Shown: positions 25,908 through 34,499 of the stretch, piece after piece
How the letters are laid out: each line of letters starts with the position of its first letter
How positions within the stretch are numbered: the stretch's first letter is position 1
Assembly (NCBI GenBank): GCA_016703155.1
Contig: JADJCP010000004.1
Coordinates: forward strand, 356,870-420,869
Direction: 5' to 3'
Length of the DNA: 64,000 nucleotides
Source of the DNA: Hydrogenophilales bacterium
GTDB taxonomy: Bacteria; Pseudomonadota; Gammaproteobacteria; Burkholderiales; Thiobacillaceae
Program-made: the position numbers and the translations under genes
Notes under the pieces: model-generated
Seen by the model: the letters and a program-made list of their open reading frames with translations, nothing else
The model's database searches: none
What the model was told of the DNA's origin: nothing

Positions 25908-26210
25908 ATGCGTTTCATCAAGGGTGCGGCCTACGTTGTCGCCGTGCTTGGCGCACTGGCCGTCTGGGTGGCGTTCGCCGAGCGGAGCGCGGCCGAGGAC
26001 GCCGGGGCCTTGTGTGGCGCCATCCAGGTGGGTATGCCCGCCGAGGAGGCGCGGCGTCTGGTCGAGCTGGCGGCGGGTGTGGCGCGGCGTATCGATACCC
26101 CTCAAGGCGTCCTGGTGGTGTTCACCGGTGCGTTTCCTTACAGCCGGTATACCTGTCAGGTGGATATGGCCGAGCGGGTCAGCGCGACCCGTCTCGGCTA
26201 TGTCGATTAG
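25908..26210 (+). CDS. Small secreted or membrane-anchored protein, unknown function
   Basis: About 100 residues with an N-terminal hydrophobic segment (FIKGAAYVVAVLGALAVWVA), probably a signal peptide or anchor. A ~75-residue periplasmic part follows with two cysteines (GALCGAIQVGM and RYTCQVDM). The internal GMPAEEARRLVELAAG resembles the start of SmpA/BLUF-like small domains but is not diagnostic. It converges on purB with a 4-bp overlap. No family identified. Confidence 0.55.
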   Translation: MRFIKGAAYVVAVLGALAVWVAFAERSAAEDAGALCGAIQVGMPAEEARRLVELAAGVARRIDTPQGVLVVFTGAFPYSRYTCQVDMAERVSATRLGYVD

Positions 26211-27583
26211 CCTTTGGCGATGCGCTTGGCCAGCTTGGCGGCTTTGCCCGTGTAGCTGGCCGGGGTCATCGCTAGCAGTTCCTTCCTGGCCGCCGCCGGG
26301 ATCGCCAGACCGTCGATGAACTTGGCCATGCGCGCGGCGGTGATGCGCTTGCCGCGGGTCAGCTTCTTCAACTGTTCGTAGGGTTTTTCCAGGCCGTAGC
26401 GGCGCATCACCGTCTGGATCGGTTCGGCGAGGACTTCCCAGTTGTTGTCGAGATCCTCAGCCAGGCGGGCCGGGTTGGCTTCCAGCTTGTTCAGGCCGCG
26501 CAGCAGGCTTTCGTAACCGAGCAGGGCGTAGCCGAGGGCACTGCCCATATTTCTGAGCACCGTCGAGTCGGTCAGGTCGCGTTGCATGCGCGAGATCGGC
26601 AGCTTCTCGGACAGGTGGCGCAGCAGGGCGTTGGCGAGACCAAGGTTGCCTTCTGAATTCTCAAAGTCGATCGGGTTGACCTTGTGCGGCATGGTCGAGG
26701 AGCCGACCTCGCCCTCCTTGGTCTTCTGCTTGAAGTAGCCGAGCGAGATATAGGTCCAGACGTCGCGGTCGAGGTCGACGAGGATGGTGTTGATGCGCGC
26801 GCAGGCGTCGTACAGCTCGGCCATGTAATCGTGCGGCTCGATCTGGATGGTGTAGGGGTTGAACGTCAGGCCCAGGCCGGTGACGAAGCGCTCGGCGAAG
26901 CGCTCCCAGTCGAGCTTGGGATAGGCGGCCAGGTGGGCGTTGTAGTTGCCCACGGCGCCGTTGATCTTGCCCAGGCACTCGACCTCGGCTAGGCGCTGCA
27001 TGCCCCGGCGCAGGCGGTAGACCACGTTGGCGATCTCCTTGCCCAGGGTGGTCGGCGTCGCCGGCTGGCCATGGGTACGCGCCAGCATGGGCAGGTCGGC
27101 CAGGTCGACCGCCAGTTCGGTCAGCGTGCGCTCGACCTGCTTCAAGGCCGGCAGCAGCACGTTGGCGCGGGCGTCGCGCAGCATCAGGGCGTGCGACAGG
27201 TTGTTGATGTCCTCGGAGGTGCAGGCGAAGTGGATGAACTCGGACACCCGGGTGACCTCGGCGTTGCCGGCGGTCTTGTCTTTCAGGAAGTATTCGACCG
27301 CCTTGACGTCGTGGTTGGTGACCTTCTCGTGCGTCTTCACCGCCTCGGCATCGGCGAGCGAGAAATCGGCGGCGATGGCGTCGAGCGCCTTCAGGGTGGC
27401 GGCCGAGAAGGCCGGGACTTCCTTGATGCTTGTTTCGGCGGCGAGGGCCTTGAGCCACTCGATCTCGACCAGGACACGGTATTTGATCAGGCCGAACTCG
27501 CTGAAGTAGGGCGCCAGCTTGGTGCCGCTGCGGCGGTAGCGACCATCCAGGGGAGACAGGGCGGTGAGGCTGTTCAATTCCAT
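26207..27583 (-). CDS. purB: Adenylosuccinate lyase
   Basis: Cleaves SAICAR and adenylosuccinate, two steps of purine synthesis. 458 residues. Signatures: LSPLDGRYRR at the N-terminus, THEKVTNHDVKAVEYF, FACTSEDINN, RTHGQPATPTTLGKE, and the flexible catalytic loop GSSTMPHKVNPIDFENSEGNL with the active Ser. This is the long PurB form (E. coli-like) of proteobacteria. It appears to lie alone, downstream of recR. Confidence 0.97.
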   Translation of the reverse strand: MELNSLTALSPLDGRYRRSGTKLAPYFSEFGLIKYRVLVEIEWLKALAAETSIKEVPAFSAATLKALDAIAADFSLADAEAVKTHEKVTNHDVKAVEYFLKDKTAGNAEVTRVSEFIHFACTSEDINNLSHALMLRDARANVLLPALKQVERTLTELAVDLADLPMLARTHGQPATPTTLGKEIANVVYRLRRGMQRLAEVECLGKINGAVGNYNAHLAAYPKLDWERFAERFVTGLGLTFNPYTIQIEPHDYMAELYDACARINTILVDLDRDVWTYISLGYFKQKTKEGEVGSSTMPHKVNPIDFENSEGNLGLANALLRHLSEKLPISRMQRDLTDSTVLRNMGSALGYALLGYESLLRGLNKLEANPARLAEDLDNNWEVLAEPIQTVMRRYGLEKPYEQLKKLTRGKRITAARMAKFIDGLAIPAAARKELLAMTPASYTGKAAKLAKRIAKG

Positions 27584-27692
27584 TTGAGTTCCTTGGGCAT
27601 TTTCAGGCGCGGGGCCAGGGTGATCTGATTACGAACGGATTTCAGCCGGCCCAGGGTCAGGATTTCGCGGGTTTCGGTAGCCTGTGGGCGGG

Positions 27693-28286
27693 TCATAGGG
27701 CGCGGCGGTCGAGATAGGCCTGGGCGACGGTCATGGCGTCGACATGCTCCAGTTCGCCGCCGGCCGGCAGGCCCCGGGCGATGCGCGTCACCTTGAGGCC
27801 CTTGGCCTTGAGCCGTTCGCTGACATAGTGGGCGGTGGCTTCGCCTTCGACGGTGAAGTTGGTCGCCAGGACCACTTCCTCGGTCATGCCGTCCTGGGCG
27901 CGACGCAACAGCTTGTCCAGGCCGATCTCCTTGGGACCAAGGCCATCCAGGGGCGACAGTCGGCCCATCAGGACGAAATACAGGCCTTTGTAGGCGTGCG
28001 TCTCTTCCATTCGGTTCAGGTCGGCGGGCATTTCCACCACGCAGAGCTGGCGCGCATCGCGCCGAGGGTTGGCGCACAGCTCGCACACCGGCGTTTCGCT
28101 GTAGTTGTTGCAGCGCTCGCAAGGATGCAATTGCTCCAGGGCTTGGCCGAGACTCGCCGCCAGGCGCGCCGCGCCCGAGCGCTCGCGTTGCAGCAGATGG
28201 TAGGCCATGCGCGCCGCCGACTTCGGCCCGACGCCGGGCAGGACGCGCAGGGCGTCGATCAGGGTGGCGAGGACGGAAGGGGTCAT
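27693..28286 (-). CDS. recR: Recombination mediator RecR
   Basis: RecFOR-pathway protein that loads RecA at ssDNA gaps; 197 residues. It has an N-terminal HhH (LRVLPGVGPKSAARMAYHLL), a C4 zinc finger (CERCNNYSETPVCELC), and a Toprim domain (CVVEMPADLNRMEETHAYKG). The start ATG 28286 is preferred over 28295. It is in the conserved order dnaX-ybaB-recR. Confidence 0.95.
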   Translation of the reverse strand: MTPSVLATLIDALRVLPGVGPKSAARMAYHLLQRERSGAARLAASLGQALEQLHPCERCNNYSETPVCELCANPRRDARQLCVVEMPADLNRMEETHAYKGLYFVLMGRLSPLDGLGPKEIGLDKLLRRAQDGMTEEVVLATNFTVEGEATAHYVSERLKAKGLKVTRIARGLPAGGELEHVDAMTVAQAYLDRRAL

Positions 28287-28356
28287 TACAGGCAAAAGAT
28301 GCGAGGTTCAAGGACCAAGCGCGGCCCCTTGAAGCGTGTCTCTTGCATCGTCTGGC

Positions 28357-28683
28357 TTAGAACGGGAACTTCATCCCCGGCGGCAGTGGCATGCCGGCGG
28401 TGACCGAGGACATCTTTTCCTGGGTGGTGCTGTCGATGCGCCGGACGGCATCGTTGACGGCGGCGGCGATCAGGTCTTCGAGCATTTCCTTGTCGTCGCT
28501 CATCAGCGACGGATCGATGGTGACGCGCTTGACGTCGTGCTTGCCGGTCATCAGCACCTTGACCATGCCGGCGCCGGACTGGCCCTCGACTTCCATTTCC
28601 GCAAGTTGCGCCTGGGCCTTTTGCAGATTCTCCTGCATCTGCTGGGCCTGTTTCATCAGGTTGCCGATACCGCCTTTGATCAT
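28357..28683 (-). CDS. ybaB: YbaB/EbfC family nucleoid-associated protein
   Basis: A 108-residue DNA-binding protein. It contains the typical MKQAQQMQENLQKAQAQLAE helix, VLMTGKHDVKRVTIDPSLM and a C-terminal GMPLPPGMKFPF. Family members form tweezer-like dimers and act as nucleoid proteins. It lies 10 bp after dnaX, so it is cotranscribed with dnaX and recR. Confidence 0.94.
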   Translation of the reverse strand: MIKGGIGNLMKQAQQMQENLQKAQAQLAEMEVEGQSGAGMVKVLMTGKHDVKRVTIDPSLMSDDKEMLEDLIAAAVNDAVRRIDSTTQEKMSSVTAGMPLPPGMKFPF

Positions 28684-28693
28684 GGTCGAGTCC

Positions 28694-30352
28694 TCATTGC
28701 TGTAAGGGTTGGATGTCCGAAATGGTGGCGCCGCCTTGCTCGATCATCGCCTGGACGAAGGGGTCGGCATAGATCGACGCTTCGGCTTCGCTTTGCCGCG
28801 AAGCCTTGGCGCGCGCGGTGATCTCCGCCGGCGAGTCGCCTTGGGTGCGGCCCAGTTCAATGTCGACGCGGGTCTCGCTGCCGAGTTGCTCGCGTATGGC
28901 CAGGCGCAGCTTGTCGCCGAAGCCGTCGAGCAGGCCTTTATGCGCTTCGGGCAGGCGCAGGCCGAGCACGCCAGGAGCGTGACTGGTGAGTTCGCACAGC
29001 GAAGCCAGTTGTTTCACCGCGCCGTTGAGACGCCGGGTGAGGCCGAACCAGTCGCCGTCGAAGCCCCCATCAGCGGCTGTGCCGGGTGGCGGGCTGTTTG
29101 GGACAGGGGCGGGACGGGGCGCCTCTGACTCAGGGGCGCGCGGCGTCTCGACGGGTGCCGTTGCGGCGGGCTTGGGCGCGCTGGCCAAGGCTGTGCGCGG
29201 TGCCGAGGTGAGTGGCGGCGGCGTGTTTCCCCTTGCCGGTTTGTCGTTCCCCGTCACGGGGGTGGCGCTATCCGGCGCGAAGGCGAGCATGCGCAGCAGG
29301 GTCATGGAAAAGCCGGCATATTCGTCCGGCGCCCATTCCAGGTCGCGCCGGCCCAGGCTGGCGATCTGGTAATAGAGTTGCAGGGTTTCGGCATCGATGC
29401 TTTGCGCCAGGGCAAACAGGCGCTCACGTTCCGGCACGTCTTCGCCGACCGCGTCGGGCACCGCGCGGGCCAGGGCCATGTGGTGCAGCAGCAGGGCCAG
29501 GTCTTGCAGGGCGGCGTCGAAGGACAGCCCTCGGGAGGCAATGTTTTCCGCCTCGCGCATCAAGCGCGTGCCGTCGTTCTCGGCCAGGGCTTCAAGCAGC
29601 GGGAACAGATAGCCCTGGTCGACCGTGCCGAGCATGTCGCGGGTATCCGCCTCGCGTATCGACCCGCTGCCGTAAGCAATGGCTTGGTCGGTCAGCGACA
29701 AGGCATCACGCATGCTGCCCGACGCGGCGCGTGCCAGCAGACTCAGTGCGCCGGCATCGAAGGGCACGCCTTCGCTGTCGAGGATGGTGCGCAGGTGTTC
29801 GACCACCCGGCTGGGCGGCATCTGCTTCAGGTTGAATTGCAGGCAGCGCGACAGCACCGTCACCGGCACCTTTTGCGGGTCGGTGGTGGCGAGGATGAAG
29901 ACGACGTGCGCCGGAGGTTCCTCGAGGGTCTTCAACATGGCGTTGAAGGCGCTCTTCGAAAGCATGTGCACTTCGTCGATGATGTAGATCTTGTAGCGCC
30001 CGGCGGTCGGCGCGTATTGGGCGTTCTCCAGCACCTCGCGCATGTTGTCGACGCCGGTGTACGAGGCGGCGTCGATCTCGATCAGGTCGACGAAGCGGCC
30101 CCCTTCGATCTGCTTGCAGGCGGAACATTCGCCGCAGGGCGTGGCGGTGACGCCAGTCTCGCAGTTCAGGCACTTGGCGAGGATGCGCGCCAGGGTGGTC
30201 TTGCCGCAGCCGCGCGTGCCGGTGAACAGATAGGCGTGATGCAGCCGGCCCTGGGTCAGGGCGTTGGATAGCGCCCGAACGACATGCTCCTGACCGATCA
30301 GCTGGTCGAAGCCGCGTGGGCGCCATTTGCGCGCGAGTACCTGGTGGCTCAT
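28694..30352 (-). CDS. dnaX: DNA polymerase III subunits gamma/tau
   Basis: Clamp-loader ATPase, 552 residues from ATG 30352 (SHQVLARKWRP). The longer frame begins 15 codons earlier but is Pro-rich and lacks support. Walker A (GTRGCGKTTLA), a zinc-binding Cys cluster (CLNCETGVTATPCGECSAC), the DEVHMLS Walker B, and SRC (sensor 1 region, VLSRCLQF) are visible. A Pro/Ala linker (about 370-440) leads to the tau C-terminal domain. I saw no strong A-AAA-AAG slip site, so programmed gamma production is not evident. Confidence 0.96.
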   Translation of the reverse strand: MSHQVLARKWRPRGFDQLIGQEHVVRALSNALTQGRLHHAYLFTGTRGCGKTTLARILAKCLNCETGVTATPCGECSACKQIEGGRFVDLIEIDAASYTGVDNMREVLENAQYAPTAGRYKIYIIDEVHMLSKSAFNAMLKTLEEPPAHVVFILATTDPQKVPVTVLSRCLQFNLKQMPPSRVVEHLRTILDSEGVPFDAGALSLLARAASGSMRDALSLTDQAIAYGSGSIREADTRDMLGTVDQGYLFPLLEALAENDGTRLMREAENIASRGLSFDAALQDLALLLHHMALARAVPDAVGEDVPERERLFALAQSIDAETLQLYYQIASLGRRDLEWAPDEYAGFSMTLLRMLAFAPDSATPVTGNDKPARGNTPPPLTSAPRTALASAPKPAATAPVETPRAPESEAPRPAPVPNSPPPGTAADGGFDGDWFGLTRRLNGAVKQLASLCELTSHAPGVLGLRLPEAHKGLLDGFGDKLRLAIREQLGSETRVDIELGRTQGDSPAEITARAKASRQSEAEASIYADPFVQAMIEQGGATISDIQPLQQ

Positions 30353-30449
30353 CGGGGGGGGCGTCGGAGGGAGCGGGGCGCGAGGCACGGAAGCCATATC
30401 GCTGTGTGTCGCCTCAAGCCGTTCTCCTCACGCCTTTGAAATGGGAGGT

Positions 30450-30544
30450 GGCGAGCCCGACCCCCGGCACTGGTATCGACCGCTGTGGCTGCTTCCTTCC
30501 GGACCTGACCAGGTTCACGGCTTAGCCATGCGGGGAGGCCCGCC
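30450..30544 (-). ncRNA. ffs: Signal recognition particle RNA (4.5S, small bacterial type)
   Basis: About 95 bases on the minus strand. The apical loop signature GGTCAGGTCCGGAAGGAAG is present and followed by CAGCCA; its opposite strand is CCAGTGCCGG. The ends GGCGGGCC and GGCTCGCC pair over 8 bp with one G-U. Lying upstream of dnaX is common in beta- and gammaproteobacteria. Confidence 0.96.
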
Positions 30545-30609
30545 ACGGCGCATTTTACCCTGAATCGGCAATTCCGCCGAATCCTGTCGCGCCAGGCCAT
30601 GTAGGTCAT

Positions 30610-30690
30610 GTAGGTCGGACTGAGCCGGAGGCGATGTCCGATATCACGCCAAGCCACATGTCGGACATCGCTGCGCTCAGTCCGACCTAC
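30610..30690. repeat. REP/MITE-like inverted repeat between ffs and aroG
   Basis: Two ~30-bp imperfect inverted arms: GTAGGTCGGACTGAGC...GATGTCCGA (30610-30641) and its near reverse complement (30661-30690), around a ~20-bp centre. The outer GTAGGTCGGA ends resemble proteobacterial REP-type palindromes. The right end covers the aroG stop codon. Confidence 0.7.
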
Positions 30691-31763
30691 TGGTCGTCGT
30701 CGGGGCAGGCGACGCGACGCGCCCGGACGGCGTCGGCCAGGCCGCGCAGCAGGGGCTCGGTGTCTTCCAACGAGATGCAGGCGTCGGTGATCGACTGGCC
30801 GTATTCCAGCGGCTTGCCCGGACACAGATCCTGGCGTCCGGCTTTCAGGTGGCTCTCGATCATGACGCCGGTGACACGCCGGTCGCCGCCACGCAACTGG
30901 GTCATGACGTCCTGGCCAACCTCGATTTGCCGCTGGTACTGCTTGCTCGAATTGGCATGCGACAGGTCGATCATCACCTGCTGGCGCAGCCCGGCGGCCG
31001 CCAGTTCGCCGCAGGCGGCGTTGACGCTTGCGGCATCGTAGTTGGGCTTCTTGCCGCCGCGCAGGATGACGTGGCAATCCTCGTTGCCGGCGGTCTTGAA
31101 TACCGCGACATGTCCGGACTTGGTGATCGACACGAAGTGGTGTCGGGCCGCCGCCGCCTTGATGGCATCGACGGCGATGCGCAGATTGCCATCCGTGCCG
31201 TTCTTGAAGCCCACCGGGCAGGACAGCCCGGAGGCCAGCTGCCGATGCGACTGCGACTCGGTGGTGCGCGCGCCGATGGCGCCCCAGGCGATCAGGTCGG
31301 CGATATATTGCGGCGAGATCAGGTCGAGGAATTCCGTGCCGCAGGGCAGGCCCAACTCGTTGATCTCCAGGAGGATCTTGCGCGCCAGGCGCAGGCCTTC
31401 GTTGATGTCGAAGCTTTCGTTCAGGTGCGGGTCGTTGATCAACCCCTTCCAGCCCACCGTGGTACGCGGCTTCTCGAAATAGACGCGCATGACGATGATC
31501 AGGTCATGGGCCAGTTCATCGGCCAGGACTTTCAACCGGCGGGCATAATCCAGGGCCGCCGCGGGGTCATGGATGGAACAGGGTCCGACTACGGCCACCA
31601 GCCGGTCGTCGGCGCCGCGCAGTACGTCGTGGATGCCGGAACGAGCTTCGAACGTGGTCTTCAGGACCGTGTCGGATGCCTTCAGTTCGCGCATGATCTG
31701 CATGGGCGCCAGGACTTCGTCGCCTTGCTCGATCCGTGTATCGTCAGTGCGGTATCCCGCCAT
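30687..31763 (-). CDS. aroG: 3-deoxy-7-phosphoheptulonate (DAHP) synthase, class I
   Basis: First enzyme of the shikimate pathway: PEP plus erythrose 4-phosphate to DAHP. 358 residues, type Ialpha like E. coli AroG/AroF/AroH. Motifs: VVGPCSIHDP, MRVYFEKPRTTVGWKG, GARTTESQSHR, GFKNGTDG and MIDLSHANSSK. AAGGAG precedes ATG 31763. The leader region contains a Phe/Tyr-rich peptide and a terminator (31797-31916), so expression is probably attenuated when charged tRNA-Phe and tRNA-Tyr are plentiful. Confidence 0.96.
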   Translation of the reverse strand: MAGYRTDDTRIEQGDEVLAPMQIMRELKASDTVLKTTFEARSGIHDVLRGADDRLVAVVGPCSIHDPAAALDYARRLKVLADELAHDLIIVMRVYFEKPRTTVGWKGLINDPHLNESFDINEGLRLARKILLEINELGLPCGTEFLDLISPQYIADLIAWGAIGARTTESQSHRQLASGLSCPVGFKNGTDGNLRIAVDAIKAAAARHHFVSITKSGHVAVFKTAGNEDCHVILRGGKKPNYDAASVNAACGELAAAGLRQQVMIDLSHANSSKQYQRQIEVGQDVMTQLRGGDRRVTGVMIESHLKAGRQDLCPGKPLEYGQSITDACISLEDTEPLLRGLADAVRARRVACPDDDQ

Positions 31764-31796
31764 CGTGCTCTCCTTGCAATGTGCCCGCCCCGAAAC

Positions 31797-31825
31797 GAAA
31801 AAACCGCCAGAGGGCTGGCGGTTTT
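31797..31825 (-). terminator. Attenuator terminator in the aroG leader
   Basis: On the minus strand, AAAACCGCCAG and CTGGCGGTTTT (31815-31825 with 31800-31810) form an 11-bp stem with a 4-base loop, followed by T residues. It lies about 35 bases before the aroG start. The first arm can alternatively pair (8 bp, GCTGGCGG with CCGCCAGC) with 31865-31872 inside the leader peptide gene, forming an antiterminator. Confidence 0.82.
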
Positions 31826-31850
31826 CGGGGAATCTGCGATTCAGCTCGCG

Positions 31851-31916
31851 TTACTTCCTCCCGACCGCCAGCGGCGTGGGATAAAAGCTAAAGAAGTAAG
31901 CATGTTGCTGAGTCAT
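31851..31916 (-). CDS. aroG leader peptide (Phe/Tyr attenuator)
   Basis: A 21-codon frame from ATG 31916 to TAA 31851-31853. It begins MTQQHA, then YFFSFY (three Phe and two Tyr in six codons), then ends PTPLAVGRK. A ribosome stalled on these codons would leave the downstream 31865-31872 segment free to form the antiterminator; unhindered translation would let the terminator form. This is the classical logic of pheA-type attenuators and fits a DAHP synthase gene. A second short frame (31903-31841) overlaps it but lacks a codon cluster. Confidence 0.78.
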   Translation of the reverse strand: MTQQHAYFFSFYPTPLAVGRK

Positions 31917-32057
31917 GGTGGGGCCATGCTATCAGAGGGGGATGCTGCGCTGCAAGGAGAAGACTTTGATTTTTGTGTGTTGATCGTGTGGGTGGTGTTT
32001 GATTGGTCGTGGCGGCTGTGTTGCTCCCCCTTAGAGAAAAGTGGGAACAAAATAAGG

Positions 32058-33509
32058 TTACTGTGTCCCGCCAACCGTCAAGCCGTCGATCCGCAAGGTC
32101 GGCTGGCCGACACCGACCGGTACGCTTTGGCCTTCCTTGCCGCAGGTTCCCACGCCCGGATCGAGTTTCATGTCGTTACCGATCATGGAGACGCGGGTGA
32201 GGACATCCGGGCCATTGCCGATCAGGGTGGCACCTTTCACCGGGTAAGTCAGCTTGCCGTCTTCGATCATCCAGGCCTCGGCGGCCGAGAAGACGAATTT
32301 GCCGCTGGTGATATCGACCTGGCCGCCACCGAAATTGACCGCGTAGAGGCCGTTTTTCACCGAGGCGATGATATCCTGGGGGTCGCGCTCGCCAGCCAGC
32401 ATGTAGGTGTTGGTCATGCGCGGCATGGGCAGGTGGGCGAAGGATTCCCGCCGGGCGTTGCCGGTCGGCGCCATGCCCATCAGCCGGGCGTTCAGGCTGT
32501 CCTGCATGTAGCCCTTGAGGATGCCGTCCTCGATCAGGGTGGTGCATTGCGTCGGTGTGCCTTCGTCGTCGACGTTGAGCGAGCCGCGCCGGTCCGGGAT
32601 CGTGCCGTCGTCGACGACGGTGACGCCCCTGGCGGCGACACGCTGGCCGATGCGGCCGGAGAAGGCCGAGGAGCCCTTGCGGTTGAAGTCGCCTTCGAGG
32701 CCGTGGCCGATGGCTTCGTGCAGCAGGATGCCGGGCCAGCCGGAGCCGAGCACGACGGTCATGCTGCCCGCCGGAGCGGGTTTGGCATCCAGGTTGGTGA
32801 GGGCCTGATGCACAGCTTTTTCGGCGTAGTCCTGGAGCGTGGCATCGCTGAAATAGCCATAGTTGAAACGGCCGCCGCCACCGGCGCTGCCTTGTTCGCG
32901 GCGACCGTCCTGTTCGACGATGACCTGCAGCGAGACGCGCACCAGGGGCCGGATGTCGGCGGCGATGCGGCCGTCGAGGCGGGCGATGTAGATGACTTCG
33001 TATTCGCCGGCAAGGCTGGCCATGACCTGGCTGACGCGCGGGTCGAGGCCGCGGGCGTAGTCTTCCAGACGGTGCAGCAGGGCCACCTTGGCCGCCTCGT
33101 CGAGCGAGGCGAGCGGGTCGAGCGGCCGGTACAGGTCGCGCCCCGGGCTGTGCTTGATGCGGCGCGCGATGGCGGATTGTCCGGCGCGGGCGATGGAACG
33201 GGCCGTGGTCGAGGCCTGGCGGATGGCGTCGAGGGAGATGTCGTCGGAATAGGCAAAGGCGGTTTTTTCACCGCTGACGGCGCGCACGCCGACGCCCTGG
33301 TCGATATTGAAGCTGCCCGATTTGACCTGGCCTTCTTCCAGGCTCCAGGCCTCGGAGCGGGTGTACTGGAAATACAGGTCGGCATCGTCAAGCGCGTGTT
33401 CGGCGAGTAGACCGAAGGCCTGGTCCAGGTGACCGGCGTTGAGGCCGTTGGCCTGAAGCAACAGCGAATCGGCGGCGGCGAGGTGGGTATCGGCGGAAGG
33501 GGCGTTCAT
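32058..33509 (-). CDS. tldD: Metalloprotease TldD
   Basis: Zinc metalloprotease, 483 residues, that acts with TldE/PmbA in degrading peptides (microcin B17 maturation, CcdA turnover). The zinc motif is HEAIGHGLEGD. Other landmarks are ADLYFQYTRSEAWSLEEG, GGGGRFNYGYFS and the C-terminal GNGPDVLTRVSMIGNDM. It is the downstream partner of a nitrilase-family gene (4-bp overlap). No pmbA is visible in the window. Confidence 0.94.
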   Translation of the reverse strand: MNAPSADTHLAAADSLLLQANGLNAGHLDQAFGLLAEHALDDADLYFQYTRSEAWSLEEGQVKSGSFNIDQGVGVRAVSGEKTAFAYSDDISLDAIRQASTTARSIARAGQSAIARRIKHSPGRDLYRPLDPLASLDEAAKVALLHRLEDYARGLDPRVSQVMASLAGEYEVIYIARLDGRIAADIRPLVRVSLQVIVEQDGRREQGSAGGGGRFNYGYFSDATLQDYAEKAVHQALTNLDAKPAPAGSMTVVLGSGWPGILLHEAIGHGLEGDFNRKGSSAFSGRIGQRVAARGVTVVDDGTIPDRRGSLNVDDEGTPTQCTTLIEDGILKGYMQDSLNARLMGMAPTGNARRESFAHLPMPRMTNTYMLAGERDPQDIIASVKNGLYAVNFGGGQVDITSGKFVFSAAEAWMIEDGKLTYPVKGATLIGNGPDVLTRVSMIGNDMKLDPGVGTCGKEGQSVPVGVGQPTLRIDGLTVGGTQ

Positions 33510-34422
33510 TCGGCGGGGTAAACGTGCAGGTTGATGCGGCTGGCGCAGTCCAGGGAGCGGTGGCCGAGGGCCGGCAGGCTGGTTCGCAGGCTTTTTTGAT
33601 AGTCGGCGTTGATGCCGGCGACGACCACGCCCGAGCCGCGCGGCAGGCGGTCGAGGATGTTGCCCCAGGGATCGACGATCATGCTGTCGCCGTGCGTCTC
33701 GCGCCCGGAAAGGTGGTAGCCGCCCTGGGCCGGGGCGATGACGTAGGCCAGATTCTCGATGGCACGGGCACGGATCAGGGTTTCGAAGTGCGCCTTGCCC
33801 GTGGTGGCGGTGAAGGCCGCCGGGACGATGATGAGGTTGACATCGCCCATGGCGCGGTAGAGTTCCGGGAAGCGCAGGTCGTAGCAGATCGACAGACCGA
33901 TGCGCCCGAACGGCGATTCGACGACGACGACTTCGTGGCCCGGCTTGATGGTGGTTTCTTCACGGTAGTGCTCGTTGCCGAGGTCGAGGCCGAACAGGTG
34001 GATCTTGTCGTAGCGGGCGACTTGTTTGCCTTTGTCGTCGTAGACCAGGCAGGAGTTGTAGACCTTGCGGGCGTTGCCGCACTCCAGCGGTACCGAGCCG
34101 CCAATCAGCCAGATGTGGTGTTTTTCGCCTGGGCGGCGAGAAACTTCTGGATGGGCCCCTTGCCGGCTTCTTCGCGCACATGCAGCTTGTCGCTGTCCTT
34201 GACGCCCATGATGGCGAAGTTTTCCGGCAGCGCCACCAGTTTGGCGCCGGAATCGACGGCGATCTGGATGAGGCGTTGGGCTTCGGCCAGATTGGCGGCG
34301 ACGTTGGGGCCGGAGGCCATCTGAATGGCGGCGACGCGAACCACGCCGGAGTGATCGGGCAGGCTCTTGGCGATGGTATGGCCGCGATGCTTGGCGAAGC
34401 TGGAGCTGGGTTTGCGCGTCAC
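33506..34422 (-). CDS. Carbon-nitrogen hydrolase (nitrilase/Nit family), single-base frameshift
   Basis: C-N hydrolase of the Nit branch, likely a metabolite-repair amidase (deaminated glutathione). The N-terminal frame carries VAAIQMASGP and the catalytic Glu in LVALPENFAIMG and ends LAAQAKNTTSG. Adding one base to the five-T run at 34121-34125 restores AKKHHIWLIGGSVPLE, YDKIHLFGLDLG (Lys), the catalytic Cys in GLSICYDLRFPELYR, and VPAAFTATTGKAHF through to the stop. Only the end of this, from 33850, is otherwise seen. The start is a GTG; 34422 gives the longest frame, 34344 a closer family length. Likely sequencing error. Confidence 0.85.
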
Positions 34423-34499
34423 GAAGCTTTCCGATGCAGGGTTGTCATGTTCGAAAGGTACACAATTGCGGGGGTCGCGGGCAAGTCACGGCGCCAAAC

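Noticed and set aside
31841..31903. Alternative 20-codon leader frame in the aroG leader
   Set aside because: It overlaps the YFFSFY frame but contains only single Phe and Trp codons. The other frame explains the regulation better.
30849..33410. 853-codon plus-strand frame opposite aroG and tldD
   Set aside because: Antisense shadow created by high-GC codon usage of two well-supported genes; it also crosses the aroG leader.
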